Both the position numbers and the translations under genes were made by a program. Shown piece after piece: positions 50,999 through 61,856 of a DNA stretch of 64,000 nt. The DNA is from Leishmania infantum JPCM5 (lineage: Eukaryota > Euglenozoa > Kinetoplastea > Trypanosomatida > Trypanosomatidae): positions 124,001 to 188,000 of the forward strand of contig NC_009418.2 of NCBI RefSeq assembly GCF_000002875.2, read 5' to 3'. Below the pieces are notes generated by a model, which was not told the origin of the DNA, searched no databases, and was given only the letters and a program-made list of their open reading frames with translations. Numbering within the stretch: the first letter of the stretch is position 1; every line of letters starts with the position of its first letter.

Positions 50999-53394
50999 CG
51001 CTGCGACTCCACCGCCATGGCCGAACTGAGGTGGGGCCATCACGGAACGACAGCTGATGCCACGCGCTCAGTCAGGGAAGGAGGTGATAGGAAGCACTGT
51101 TGTAGGCACTCTCTGCGCTCACCGTCACCAGAGCCGCTCATCGGCTCTTGCAGACGGGCAGCGCACAAATCACGCCTTCGCGGATGTCGAGGCGGCGATG
51201 AAGCCTCAGATGGATGTGCAAACGAGGAGGAGGAGGAGAACTGCCCGCTATCTCGCGGATAGCTGGGTGCCAGTGCCAGGAAGGGAGGCCGGCACTTGCA
51301 TAGCTCGGTGAAATGTACCATGCGTGCGTGTCCCTTGCGTGGTTGCCATCGAGCACCACACCGCACCACCACCACCATTACTCCTCCTCCTCCATTCGCT
51401 GGCCTTTGTCGTATGCGCACAAGCGCGCGCTTCTACATCGACAAAAGAGGACACCTTTTTTTCTTCGGGGGAGGGGGGCAGCATCGATCCCCCGAACAGC
51501 TACTTGAGGGAAGGGCCACATGAAGGCACGCCAGACACCTCAGCGCGTTCTCACCCTCCGCAACGCGGACGACGCAGGCGCGATACTCTTCTCCGACTCC
51601 CACCAGCCCGGCCCTCTTCTCTCCTGTCCGCCCTCGTGGATGGAGGTACAGTGCAAAACGTGAGAGAGGACGTCTATGACTGATTCCCATTCTCTCTTCC
51701 CTTCTCGTGCACCTCATCCTCCCTTGCTCTCACTCTTCCTGCGTTTTCTGCTGAGGCTTTTCATCGTAAACACACACACACACACCAAAACAACAACACG
51801 CTCGAGCACAGCAACAGGGGTGGCACGGTCACTTGCACTTGTAGATCTATTTTCTTTCGTTCTGTTTTTTCTTTTGGAAGAGAAGGTGTGTCGTTGTGTG
51901 AGTGCACGGATCACACCGTCCTCGTCTTCGTCCGAGTGCCCTCCCCGCACCTCTCCCTTGCCACCTTAGGACAGTGCTCCGGCTGTCTTGCCTTCGCTCA
52001 CTTGACTTCTTGTTCAGTGTGGTTTGGATTTACTGGTGTTTCGCTCTCGTGCGCGTGTGAGTGAGTGGGTGAGTCTGCTGTTGTTGTTGCGCTTCTCGTT
52101 ACCGGCTGCTGGTTGCTGCCCAGATCACCACCTCTGTTCCGTTTCCGTGCTACTCTGTTGCGCCTAATCTCGTCTTCCCGGGTTCTTCCCTTCCCCTCCG
52201 GCAGCTCGATTTCGCCACAACCCCCGGGCTGGCAGTGCTTCCGCGTTGCTCGATGAGTCAGTTGGCTCACCCACACGCTCCGCTGCTTCCTTCAACTCGC
52301 GTTTTTTTTTTGCGGTGAACTCCAGAGTTGGAGAGGTCTGACGTGCAGGGGTACACACGACAAACGAGGGGAGCGAAGGCTACAACGCCCAGCGCCGCAC
52401 ACGCCACCACTTGGGAGGAACCGTTAGGAGGAGGGGTGAATCAGAGCAAGCACGCGCGCACACACGCACATATATATATATATATCTGCGGAGCAGCATC
52501 AACTACGGAGCCGCCAAAGCCTCGTGTTCTCCCTTGGCTCGCCACTCCTGACCTCTTCTTTCCTCCCCCATCTTCTTCTCTAGGTGAAGCGGCGCCTTCC
52601 CCTTTGGCGGAGTGTCTGTCTGTACGACGGCGTACATTGTTGGGTGCCCGTGTGTGCGTGTGTGGTGTGTGTGGTGTCCCCTGCTGGCGCACGCATCTCT
52701 CGTTCTCGCTGCCCTGTTGTCATTCGCTTTATTGTTTTTCGTGTTCGTTTCCTCTTAGAATCATCCGCACCCTGTTCAGGCCTCGTCACCGTTGTTGCCC
52801 TTTTCGTGTTTGCTTCTGTTGTTGTTTTCGGCCCGACACCCCTCCTTCACCGCGCCACTCCTCCCACCACCAAGCCTACGGTACATTGTTGTCTACCTGG
52901 GTTTGGTAGTAAAAGCACAGGGCTGTACCGTGCCTGGCATTAGCGTTGCTACGTTCGGTGCATCATCGAGTCTTCTCGTGGGTGAGTGTGTAAAGCGGTC
53001 GGCACGCCGTCGACACCCCCCCTCCCCTCTCCCTCCAACGCGTCGTCCTCCCATCAGGCCAGACGGCAGCTGTGGAAGGGCGGACTCGACGTGCAAGTCC
53101 GTACACAGGCGCGCGCACGGCAAGCGCGAAACGAAGGGAAGACGAAGCGCCGCTCTCAAGCTCCTTTGGGCGCGTGTTTCTCAAATCGGCGTTCTTCTTT
53201 CTGCCCTCGTCTCCCTTCCCCATTCCCTTCATCAGTCATTGTATCGCCTTGGTGCTTCACACGGCCCTCCCTTCCTTCCTCGCTCGCTCGCTCGGCCTTC
53301 TGGCTTCCTGGCCGTTGCGTGAGCGCGTGCTGAGAGATCGCGTCGGTTGCCTGCTCGCTGCGTGTGCTTCTTTTTGTGAACATCTTTCTTCCCT

Positions 53395-53449
53395 CCCCCT
53401 CTTCCCCCACACTTTGCGGCCTACGCCACCGGCGCGCCTCCCTTGTCAG
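53395..53449 (+). promoter_or_regulatory. Predicted trans-splice acceptor for the channel gene
   Basis: A pyrimidine-rich stretch ends CCTCCCTTGTCAG with AG at 53448-53449. No ATG occurs between it and 53541. Confidence 0.5.
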
Positions 53450-53540
53450 TGTGGTCTGCTGGTAGGAGCAGCGGCAGCGGACGAGAGAGCACGGCATCTC
53501 CCTCAGCCCGTGTTTTTGCTGCTCAAAGGTGTACACGCAG

Positions 53541-56500
53541 ATGAGCTCGCTCAACAACAGTCGAGGGCAGCTGAACCCCCCTCATCATAAATCCCCGCCA
53601 ACCGTCAAGACACCAGCGCCTCGCCGCGCCGACCCCCATGACGACAGTACGATGCCGCTGAGTGGCACCATTCAGGGCTCTTACCCGCGACCAGCGCTGC
53701 CGCCGCCCCTACCACCGGTGCAGCGCGGCTCTGCAGCCGCAACCGCAGCCGAGGACCCGGCTGCCCTCCCTCAGCCGAGCGCAACGGCCCTCAGCGGCGA
53801 CCTTCCCGCTCTGCCATCCCTATCTCGCACAAGTCGCCCTTCGTCGACGAACGGCGGTCGGCAGCAGCAACCGGAGCAGCGGTCGGCGACGCCGATAGTG
53901 GCCCCTCGTGGAGCCACGCCGGAGCTGCAGAGCACGACCATGAACGCCTCTGCCACCGCACGGCGCCCGCCAACAAACCCCCAGAGCCGCAGCGCAGCCA
54001 GCACGCCAGTGCCACGCCCATCCCCGCCCCTCAGAGCGAAGGGCGTGACGGCGGAAGTGTCTCCGTCGCGAGGGAGGTCCGGCGCCGAGGGGCTGTCCCG
54101 AAAGACATCCTCTGGTGCGCGCAGCAACAGCAGCCCTGGCGCCTCCACACGCGCGAGCAAGCGGGATGACGGTGTCGAGGAGCTGATGGAGATTCCGCTG
54201 GCCCGCACACAGCCCATCGAGAAGTTCTTTGTAGAATACAACAGCGCCGCCGCAGAGCGGGAGGACGATGGGCAGCCACGCGATGATAATGAGGTGTTGC
54301 TGATGCAGTTTGCCGAGTACACCGATGACGATTCCTTTTTTTCTTCGAGCGACACGGTCATCGAGTGTGACCCGCAGCGCCTGCGCAGCGACCCACTTCG
54401 TCGGCGTGCGGTCGTGTCGGTGCACAACACACTGCAGCTGCGCGCTCTCACCAACGGCCGGGTGCCGGAGGACATGGTGTGGAACAACGTCACGCGCACC
54501 TCATGGCTGTATCAGATCCACAATCGTGCGATCGCCCTGCAGCACAGCTCTTTCTTTATCTTCCCTGCTCGCTGGACGCCGCGCGTAATGGTGTACAACG
54601 TCATGCACCACTGGCTGATGGAGATGTTCATCTTCCTCATGATCCTTGGCTACGCCATCTTCCAGGCGACATGGAGCCGTTACACCGCCCCTCCTGGAGG
54701 TATGCACAAGCCGGACCACATTATCTGGGCTGACGTGTTCTACACGTGCCTACTGGGCTTCGAGATCATCGCGCGTCTCTTCGCAAGCGGCGGCATTCTG
54801 CACAAGCGCGCTTTCTTCCGCTCCCCGTGGCGCTGGCTGGACACGGCGGTGCTCGTGCTGAGCATCATGGAGTGCACGTGGTGGCAGGACCTCTGGAACT
54901 TCACGGCATGGCGGCTCATCCGCACCATCAAGTGCCTCACATACGTTCCCGCTCCTGTGCGCATGAAGCTGCTCGCCAAGTCGCTCCTGCGCTCCACGAA
55001 CCGGCTCATCTACGTGACCATTTTTCTCACGTACTTCATCTTCTTCTTTGGCCTGCTGGGGCTGCAGCTGTTCGTTGGCACGCTGCACAGCCGCTGCGTC
55101 AACACGCTCACCGGCGCCGTCACGTCGCAGGTGTGCCGGAGCGTGGCTACCGGGCAATACGGCTTTTACTGGGGCCATCATTGTGGCGTTTTCTACACCT
55201 GCCAGGCGGACGCCTTCCCGAATCCGCACTACGATTTCCGCAGCTTCGATGACATTGGGCACGCGATGCTGTCGGTGTTCCAGATCATGACGTTTCAGGG
55301 CTGGAGCGAGCTTCTGCAGGAAACAAACGACGGGCTGGCGATGATGGCGTTCCTCTACTACTTCTTCACCATTCTCGTTTGCGCGTGGATTGTGCCGTCC
55401 TTGTACCTCGGCGTCTTCCTCGAGAAGATGGACAAGACGAGCCGGCTGTTCGTGCTGAAGCAGCTGGACTTCTTCGATCATATGCTGACAGAGCAGCGCC
55501 AGCGCATGTCGTCCATGGTGCGCCTGAACGACTACGTCGAGCGCGATGAGAACGGTTTTGTGTCCCACTACCCAGCCTACACGCTCCAGCAGCAGGATGA
55601 CAAGCGCCTCACCAGTGACGACACCACCAGCGGCAGCACAGACGACAAGAACATGAACGCGCACAGGATAAAGAGTCACCACCGCGCGATTCAGGCGACG
55701 AAGTGGACAGACGAGCAGCGCATTCAGTTGCAGCTGGCGCTGACGCGTCAGCGCGACGTCGCCGAGGAGGCGGAGCGCAAGCGCCAGCTGCAGCAGGCAG
55801 CCCTCGGCGACCTCATTGTCGAAGAGGGCGGCGCGGGAAAACGGCAGGGCACGGGGAGGCGGGGAGCCTCTCCAGCCGGGGCAGCGTCTGGGTCGGCAAC
55901 CCAGACCGAGACGTCCCCGCAGCCCACCAAGGAGCGCAGTGAATTTGCCCTCGGAGGTCGTGTTGGTGCCGTGCAGCACCACCCCGCCGCCTACGCCATT
56001 GGCGACTCTCACCAGTCGGACCTCCCCTTTGCGGTTCGGCAAGAGGTGCAAGCGGAGCAGCTGCGCTTTCTGGACCCGTACACCAACGGTGCGAGCACCG
56101 CAAAGAACGACATGTACAACTCCGCCGCTGCCTTGCGCACCAGCATTGATCAGTCGCGCACCGCCGTGCCCGGTGGCGGCGCGGAGAGCACTACCGTCCT
56201 GCACAGTCGCCCAGTGAGCAATGCGCGGCCCTCCACCAGGGCACCGTCGGCGCCGTCGACGAGTGTCATGGTGGCCCGCGAGGCCGCCGGCGTGGTGCCG
56301 CACCGCCGCTCGATGTCGGTGCGCGGCGGAACGCTGTCGCGCGCGTCGAGCATGAACGGTCGTGGCTCGTTGAGCCGCCTGCACGCCTCAATGACGCAGG
56401 TGCCGCAGGCGCCAACGCAGCAGGAGCAGACGGCATACGTCATCAACGACCCCGAAGGCGGCGACTTCGACTACGCCAAGACGCTGGGGCAGAAGATCAA

Positions 56501-59500
56501 CATCATCCGCAACATCGCCCATATGTTCACGGAAGGCTATCCGCGCATCATCTCGCAGTACCTTTGGGAGCACCGCATGATGCAGCACCGCTACGGGCTC
56601 ACGCCACTGTCCTACACGAATAAGTACGAGGAAGAGGCCCTGCGCCGGCTGCGTCAGCGGCGCGCGCAGGAGCGCCGCGAGGAGCGGGAGGAGCTGCGCC
56701 GCAGTGGCATGGGGCACCTCATCGATGACGATGAAGATGAAGATGACGATTCGCTGGCGGAGAAGCCGTGGATGCGCCAGGAGGGGCTGGTACCTGGGAG
56801 CATGTCACCCATCCGCATGGCGCGCAACATCCGCGAGAACGCGCCGATCACCGTCTTCAACTACATCATGTACTCTTTCATCATCGCCAACGCCGTCTTC
56901 AACGCGTCGCGCTTCGACACGATGCCGGACTACTGGGAGACGGGCACATTCATCGCGGGTGTCTGCTTCTCTGTGTTGTTCATGCTGGAGCTGCTCATCC
57001 GCCTGCTCGCCCTTGGTCCCGGTCCTTTCTTCACGGACATAGTCATCCTGATCGAAGCGACGTTCATGGTCACCTCGCTCTTCCAGCTTGGATACAGCAG
57101 GGCAAACACGACGTCGCTGTTCAACTGGGTGCGCTTCCTGCGTCTCTTCCGCGTCATACCGTGCCGTCCGCTGCGCCGCGTCTCACGGGTGCTCATCCAC
57201 GGCTTCCCTGACATGGTCTACGCCCTTGTCTTCTTTACACTGTACATGTTTATGTGGCTGTTGCTGGGCATGAGCTTCTTTGGCAGCCGTATAGGCTGGA
57301 TCGACTACAACACGAGCGACTACACCACCCGTGGCGCATTCGAGACCTTCTCGCATGCAGCCTACGCCGTGGCGCAGGCCTTCTCGGTGAACAGAGATCA
57401 GTGGCTCTACCTCTCGTGGTCTGGGATGCGGGTGCGTGGGGGCTACACCGTCATGTACTTCATCGCCACTGTCTGCGTCGCCTTCATCTTCCGCTTCTTC
57501 TTCATTGCGGTAATGACGTACGCGTGGCAGGCGCAGCAGGAGACGGAGGACTACTACTTTATGTCGGGCAGCAGTCACGGCCGTCGCGGACGCCGCAGTC
57601 GCTTCGCGCGGCTGCCATTCTTCGATTTCAGCGTCTGGCGCTCCTTCAAGCACATTCACGGCGGCTTCGACCGGCGTGACGTGGCGCCTGACGAGATCTA
57701 CTTCCTGAACGAAGACATGGCGCGCCAGCTGCGCCTCGTGGAGGCCAAAGACCGATACTACCGCGAGCACTATGGTCAGGAAAAGAGCGAGTGGAGCGAC
57801 ATGGGCGAGGGCAGCCAGGTGGGTGGCTCGGACATGTACGGGCCAGATGGTGCGCTCGTCAACGGCCCGCAGTACGTCAACATCGGCGGCCGTCTGTACC
57901 GCCAGCCGAGCCTGCCAGCGACAGAGATGGGCTTCTCGGTGGTCGGAACGCCGCAGCAGCGTGGGCAACTTCGCTTTGCACGGCACCACCGCGCCGTGCC
58001 AGCCACCACCTACGCCGCCGCGCAGCTGCAGAGGCCGGCGGGCGCACACGACGCATTACCGGACGAGGTCGTGGGTAGTCGGTCGCTCTCGCGACACAGC
58101 CGCCGGAGCATGGCGAACCCGCTGCTGGCCGATCGCCACAGCCTCTCCCCGGCGCACCAAGGCACGAGCGTCGGCGGCCCCAGTGTGGCTCGCGTGTCGG
58201 ACTCCCTCGCAGAGGAACGGGCGAAGAACACGAACATCAGCCTCGTACCGCGGCTGACGAAGCTGGGCAATGCCCGCGCCCTTGTCGTCGCCGGCGACGA
58301 CGAGGCGACCGCCGACTACAGCACCCCCGAGGGCGGCGTGTCGGACGAAGACTTCGAGCATCTGCTCCTGCCCGGTCCCCGCCTACGCTACAAGAGCACC
58401 ATGGATGAGGGACGTCGCGTATTCGAGACTTGTCTGGACTGCAACACGCACATGCAGATGCCGCTGCGCGCGCCGCCAGGTGTGGCGCAGCGCACCGCCG
58501 AGGAGCTGCATGCGGAGCACTGCCACATGGCGGCGGTGCGTAGCTCGCAGCAGCTAGTGCTGAACGCGCTGATCGGATACACCAGGATGCAGGCCGACCA
58601 CGAGGTGACCCCCACCAAGCGGATGGTGGAGATAGTGCTGGGACAGGCCTGGAGCTGCGGCATGCTGCTGTTCGACACAATTGAAAACCTGTCTTGCATG
58701 GACTTGCCAGAGCAGGAGCGGACGTGGGACCGCATGCTGGAGGCGCTGGAGATGCAACAGTGGCTATTGGGACTGCACGTCGGCGAGGAGCAAGTCGGCC
58801 GTGCCACGCTGGCCTACATCCTGGCGAACCAGCAGAGGCAGGAGGCGCAGGTGCGGGAAAAGAGCTACAAGAACACCTGGGAGGACCGCGTGTTCTTCGT
58901 GCTCTCGCCCTCGAACCCGGTTCGGCGGGCGGTGTCGGCTGTGGTTGGCTCGATGTGGTTTGAGATTGCCGTCCTGTGCGTCGTCTATGCCGCCTCCATC
59001 TGCTTGGCTGTCTATGCGCCAGACGAGGGTAATCGCGACTTCGGCGGCAGCTACAACAGCGCCAAGTACAAGGTGCTGCACATCCTCGACGACATTTTCT
59101 CTATCATCTTCGCAGTAGAGATGGTTCTGAAGTGGATCAGCATGGGGGTCGTGCTGCCGGTCGGCCGCGCGTACTTCTGGCACCGATGGAACATCTTCGA
59201 TTTCTTCATCGTGATCATCTCTCTCGTGTCGTGGGGCAGGCCGGACATCTTTCTACGCTACCTGAAGGTGATGCGCTGTTTCCGCATTCTGGGGCCGCTG
59301 CGGTACTGGAAGTGGGGCAGCAGCAGCATGTCACACGTGGCGCGCGCCATCTGGGACAGCATTCCGACCCTGGCGAACGTGTGCCTGCTCATGCTCATGA
59401 ACTACATTGTGTGGGCCATCATCTTCGTCTCCCTGTTCATGGACAAGTTCAACTACTGCAGCAACGCCAGCATAGTGAACGGCACGCAGTGCGTCGAGGA

Positions 59501-61856
59501 GGGGTACACGTGGGCGCCAACCCAGCGCAACTTCCGCAACTTCTACGAAAGCCTGTTGACGACCTTCGAAATCAGCACCGGGGCGGAGTGGATAGACGTC
59601 ATATACAGCGCCGTCGACTCCCGCTCAGCGCTGCTGTCGCCGCTGCGGAACCAGCGCCCGTACCTCGGCCTGGTCTTCATCGCATACTACTACGTGTCGC
59701 ACTTCATCTTCTTCACGCTGTTCATCTCAGCAGTGATTTACTGCTACATGCTCGCCAAGAGCGCGACGGAGGACGCGACGGGGACAACGATCGAGCACCA
59801 GGTCTGGCTGCGCATGCAGGGCATGATTTTTCGGCTGAAGCCCAAGGTGCAGCTTCTGCCCCTGGACACACGAGTCTCCCGCCTGGTCCACTTCCTGATT
59901 TCGAATCGCTGGTTCGAGGCGTTCATGGGGCTCATTCTTGTCTTTAACATGCTGACCATGTCGCTCGAGTGGTACCAGATGAGCAGCACGCAGAAGACCA
60001 CGCTCGACGCGTTCCAGTACATCTGGGTCGTCATTTTCACCCTCGAGGTCGTTCTGCGTTTCGTCGCGCACGGCCTGCGCTTCTTCACGCGCCGGGCCTA
60101 CTGCTGGGACCTTCTGATCGTTGTCCTCTCCTACATTCAGATCGGCCTCAGCACCACGGCCACCAACCGCGTGCCGTTCAACGTGAATGTGCTGCGCATG
60201 CTGCGAGTGGGGCGGGTGTTGCACCTCGTGCACCTCGTGCTGCCCTTCTCCACCCATCTGACACTCTTCCACGAGGTCCTGAAGGCGTCGGTGCCGGGGC
60301 TCATCAGCGTGACGTTCGTGTACATGATCGCCGTGTACGTCTTCGCGATATTGGGCCTGCACTTCTTGGGCTACATCGTACCCTTCGGTGGCTACATCGA
60401 TGATAAGTACAACAACTTCGGCACCTTTGTGAACGCGCTTATCATGGTGTTTCGACTATCCACCCTACAGAACTGGGCAACGATGCTGCGAGGCAGCTTG
60501 GACCGCGGTTACTACTGCGCCCGCGCCAGCAAGCGATGCGGGCCAACGGACTGGGCGCCGGTGTACTACATCCCCATTGTCATCTGCTTCTTCCTTCTGC
60601 TAAGCACCCTGTACATGGCAGTCGTGCTGGACAAGTACGTCGCAGCCGTGCGCATCTACTCTGCCGTCACCCGGCTCGACGAGCTGCGCCGCTTCTGCCG
60701 CCTGTGGTCGAAGAGGGATCCGAACGGCACCATGTGGCTGCCAAGCGCGGTGCTACCGGAGCTGCTGGAGGAGCTGCGTCTGCCGCTGGGTGTCAGTGAT
60801 CGCCGCAACCGCGTTGAGGTAATGCAGCTGCTGCGGGAGTACAACATTCCTGACCACAACGGCCGTGTTTACTACTACGAGGTACTGCTACCGCTAGCGC
60901 GGCGCGTGATGGCCATCGCATTTCTCGAGGCGGCCGATGCGCACACGGCCGGCAGCCAGGCTCCGAGAGACATTGCCTGGCACCTGTCGGAGCGCTCGCT
61001 CGGAGCGCTGCCGGCGTCCTATGGCACGGTCCGGCCAAGCAGCGTCACGGTAGCTGAGCATTACGCAGCCGCCCTCCTACAGGCCGCTTTCCGCCGGGAC
61101 CGCGCGATGCGCGACTATTACATTGCCAAGTCGGAGCTGTGGCGCCGCGGCAGGGCGGTCTGCGTTGAGCGCGGGCTGCCGTACGACAACTTCGGGTTCG
61201 GCAAGACACCGCTGGCGGGCCCAGACCCGCGCGAGGAAGGCATGCGCCGTGGCTTCAACATTCCGAAGGATGCTACCCTCGCCAACTCCGCCGGCGGCCG
61301 TGTCTACGCCGACCCCGTGGCGGCCCGCATCGCCGCGATGCGCGAGGCCATGGGCTCCCACAAGCGCGCCACTGATCAGGAGCCGCCAACGCTCCTGCCG
61401 GCGGTCTACCGCTCTGCGATTTACCCCGAAGAGAAGCGCTTTGGCCCCAACGCCCCTGGCGCCATCCGCCGCCACGAGCGTCGCGACGAGAAGCTGGAGC
61501 GGAAGCGGGCGCAGGAGGAATACGAGAGACAGATGTACGAGCGCAGCACCCGGGGTTGTCCGGCACGCACAGCTGGCGAGCAAAAAGATAATGAAACCGT
61601 CACTGCCGAGGGCGCAGGCGACGTGGACGTGGGCTTAGCTTATAGCAAAGGCACCATGGAGCCGCATCCCGCGGCCCGCGGAAATCAATACAACTTAGAT
61701 CCGATGGACGTCAACTACCAGCCTCCTCTCGGCACAAGTCCGGAGGAGCTGCGACAGGAAAAGGTGGACCGTCGCCTCAACGCAGCCGCCGCTGCCGCAA
61801 CGGCCTCAGCAACGCTCGGTGGCATATCGCCTTCCACCACTCCCGAGCAGTACTAA
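53541..61856 (+). CDS. Four-domain voltage-gated calcium-channel-like protein
   Basis: The 2771-residue protein has the four-repeat layout of CaV alpha-1 and related channels. Repeats begin near residues 350, 1100, 1805 and 2120. Each has an S4 with regularly spaced basic residues, for example FNWVRFLRLFRVIPCRPLRR in repeat II and NVLRMLRVGRV in repeat IV. The pore-loop positions that form the EEEE ring in animal CaV read TFQGW (Q586), NRDQW (D1286), TGAEW (A2015, E2016) and TLQNW (Q2310). After the last S6, residues about 2375-2460 (LDELRRFCRLWSKRDPNGTM) match the EF-hand-like domain that follows S6 in CaV. A degenerate IQ-like stretch LLQAAFRRDRAMRDYY follows near 2510. The first 300 residues and the I-II and II-III linkers are long, disordered and Ser/Ala-rich. 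Related trypanosome channels are reported in the flagellum, so a flagellar role is plausible. Confidence 0.9.
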   Translation: MSSLNNSRGQLNPPHHKSPPTVKTPAPRRADPHDDSTMPLSGTIQGSYPRPALPPPLPPVQRGSAAATAAEDPAALPQPSATALSGDLPALPSLSRTSRPSSTNGGRQQQPEQRSATPIVAPRGATPELQSTTMNASATARRPPTNPQSRSAASTPVPRPSPPLRAKGVTAEVSPSRGRSGAEGLSRKTSSGARSNSSPGASTRASKRDDGVEELMEIPLARTQPIEKFFVEYNSAAAEREDDGQPRDDNEVLLMQFAEYTDDDSFFSSSDTVIECDPQRLRSDPLRRRAVVSVHNTLQLRALTNGRVPEDMVWNNVTRTSWLYQIHNRAIALQHSSFFIFPARWTPRVMVYNVMHHWLMEMFIFLMILGYAIFQATWSRYTAPPGGMHKPDHIIWADVFYTCLLGFEIIARLFASGGILHKRAFFRSPWRWLDTAVLVLSIMECTWWQDLWNFTAWRLIRTIKCLTYVPAPVRMKLLAKSLLRSTNRLIYVTIFLTYFIFFFGLLGLQLFVGTLHSRCVNTLTGAVTSQVCRSVATGQYGFYWGHHCGVFYTCQADAFPNPHYDFRSFDDIGHAMLSVFQIMTFQGWSELLQETNDGLAMMAFLYYFFTILVCAWIVPSLYLGVFLEKMDKTSRLFVLKQLDFFDHMLTEQRQRMSSMVRLNDYVERDENGFVSHYPAYTLQQQDDKRLTSDDTTSGSTDDKNMNAHRIKSHHRAIQATKWTDEQRIQLQLALTRQRDVAEEAERKRQLQQAALGDLIVEEGGAGKRQGTGRRGASPAGAASGSATQTETSPQPTKERSEFALGGRVGAVQHHPAAYAIGDSHQSDLPFAVRQEVQAEQLRFLDPYTNGASTAKNDMYNSAAALRTSIDQSRTAVPGGGAESTTVLHSRPVSNARPSTRAPSAPSTSVMVAREAAGVVPHRRSMSVRGGTLSRASSMNGRGSLSRLHASMTQVPQAPTQQEQTAYVINDPEGGDFDYAKTLGQKINIIRNIAHMFTEGYPRIISQYLWEHRMMQHRYGLTPLSYTNKYEEEALRRLRQRRAQERREEREELRRSGMGHLIDDDEDEDDDSLAEKPWMRQEGLVPGSMSPIRMARNIRENAPITVFNYIMYSFIIANAVFNASRFDTMPDYWETGTFIAGVCFSVLFMLELLIRLLALGPGPFFTDIVILIEATFMVTSLFQLGYSRANTTSLFNWVRFLRLFRVIPCRPLRRVSRVLIHGFPDMVYALVFFTLYMFMWLLLGMSFFGSRIGWIDYNTSDYTTRGAFETFSHAAYAVAQAFSVNRDQWLYLSWSGMRVRGGYTVMYFIATVCVAFIFRFFFIAVMTYAWQAQQETEDYYFMSGSSHGRRGRRSRFARLPFFDFSVWRSFKHIHGGFDRRDVAPDEIYFLNEDMARQLRLVEAKDRYYREHYGQEKSEWSDMGEGSQVGGSDMYGPDGALVNGPQYVNIGGRLYRQPSLPATEMGFSVVGTPQQRGQLRFARHHRAVPATTYAAAQLQRPAGAHDALPDEVVGSRSLSRHSRRSMANPLLADRHSLSPAHQGTSVGGPSVARVSDSLAEERAKNTNISLVPRLTKLGNARALVVAGDDEATADYSTPEGGVSDEDFEHLLLPGPRLRYKSTMDEGRRVFETCLDCNTHMQMPLRAPPGVAQRTAEELHAEHCHMAAVRSSQQLVLNALIGYTRMQADHEVTPTKRMVEIVLGQAWSCGMLLFDTIENLSCMDLPEQERTWDRMLEALEMQQWLLGLHVGEEQVGRATLAYILANQQRQEAQVREKSYKNTWEDRVFFVLSPSNPVRRAVSAVVGSMWFEIAVLCVVYAASICLAVYAPDEGNRDFGGSYNSAKYKVLHILDDIFSIIFAVEMVLKWISMGVVLPVGRAYFWHRWNIFDFFIVIISLVSWGRPDIFLRYLKVMRCFRILGPLRYWKWGSSSMSHVARAIWDSIPTLANVCLLMLMNYIVWAIIFVSLFMDKFNYCSNASIVNGTQCVEEGYTWAPTQRNFRNFYESLLTTFEISTGAEWIDVIYSAVDSRSALLSPLRNQRPYLGLVFIAYYYVSHFIFFTLFISAVIYCYMLAKSATEDATGTTIEHQVWLRMQGMIFRLKPKVQLLPLDTRVSRLVHFLISNRWFEAFMGLILVFNMLTMSLEWYQMSSTQKTTLDAFQYIWVVIFTLEVVLRFVAHGLRFFTRRAYCWDLLIVVLSYIQIGLSTTATNRVPFNVNVLRMLRVGRVLHLVHLVLPFSTHLTLFHEVLKASVPGLISVTFVYMIAVYVFAILGLHFLGYIVPFGGYIDDKYNNFGTFVNALIMVFRLSTLQNWATMLRGSLDRGYYCARASKRCGPTDWAPVYYIPIVICFFLLLSTLYMAVVLDKYVAAVRIYSAVTRLDELRRFCRLWSKRDPNGTMWLPSAVLPELLEELRLPLGVSDRRNRVEVMQLLREYNIPDHNGRVYYYEVLLPLARRVMAIAFLEAADAHTAGSQAPRDIAWHLSERSLGALPASYGTVRPSSVTVAEHYAAALLQAAFRRDRAMRDYYIAKSELWRRGRAVCVERGLPYDNFGFGKTPLAGPDPREEGMRRGFNIPKDATLANSAGGRVYADPVAARIAAMREAMGSHKRATDQEPPTLLPAVYRSAIYPEEKRFGPNAPGAIRRHERRDEKLERKRAQEEYERQMYERSTRGCPARTAGEQKDNETVTAEGAGDVDVGLAYSKGTMEPHPAARGNQYNLDPMDVNYQPPLGTSPEELRQEKVDRRLNAAAAAATASATLGGISPSTTPEQY

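Larger units (their letters stand above)
49586..53540. other. 3.9-kb region between POC1 and the channel gene
   Basis: No intact gene is supported. The first 1.7 kb contains coding-like fragments in different frames (49640-49850, 50399-50998, perhaps 51057-51311), described separately. The remainder is T/C- and GT-rich spacer with (TA)n at about 52471-52486. The channel acceptor is near 53449. Confidence 0.6.

Noticed and set aside
54750..56384. 544-codon minus-strand open frame
   Set aside because: It lies entirely opposite the channel repeat I pore region and linker; the + strand protein is unmistakable.
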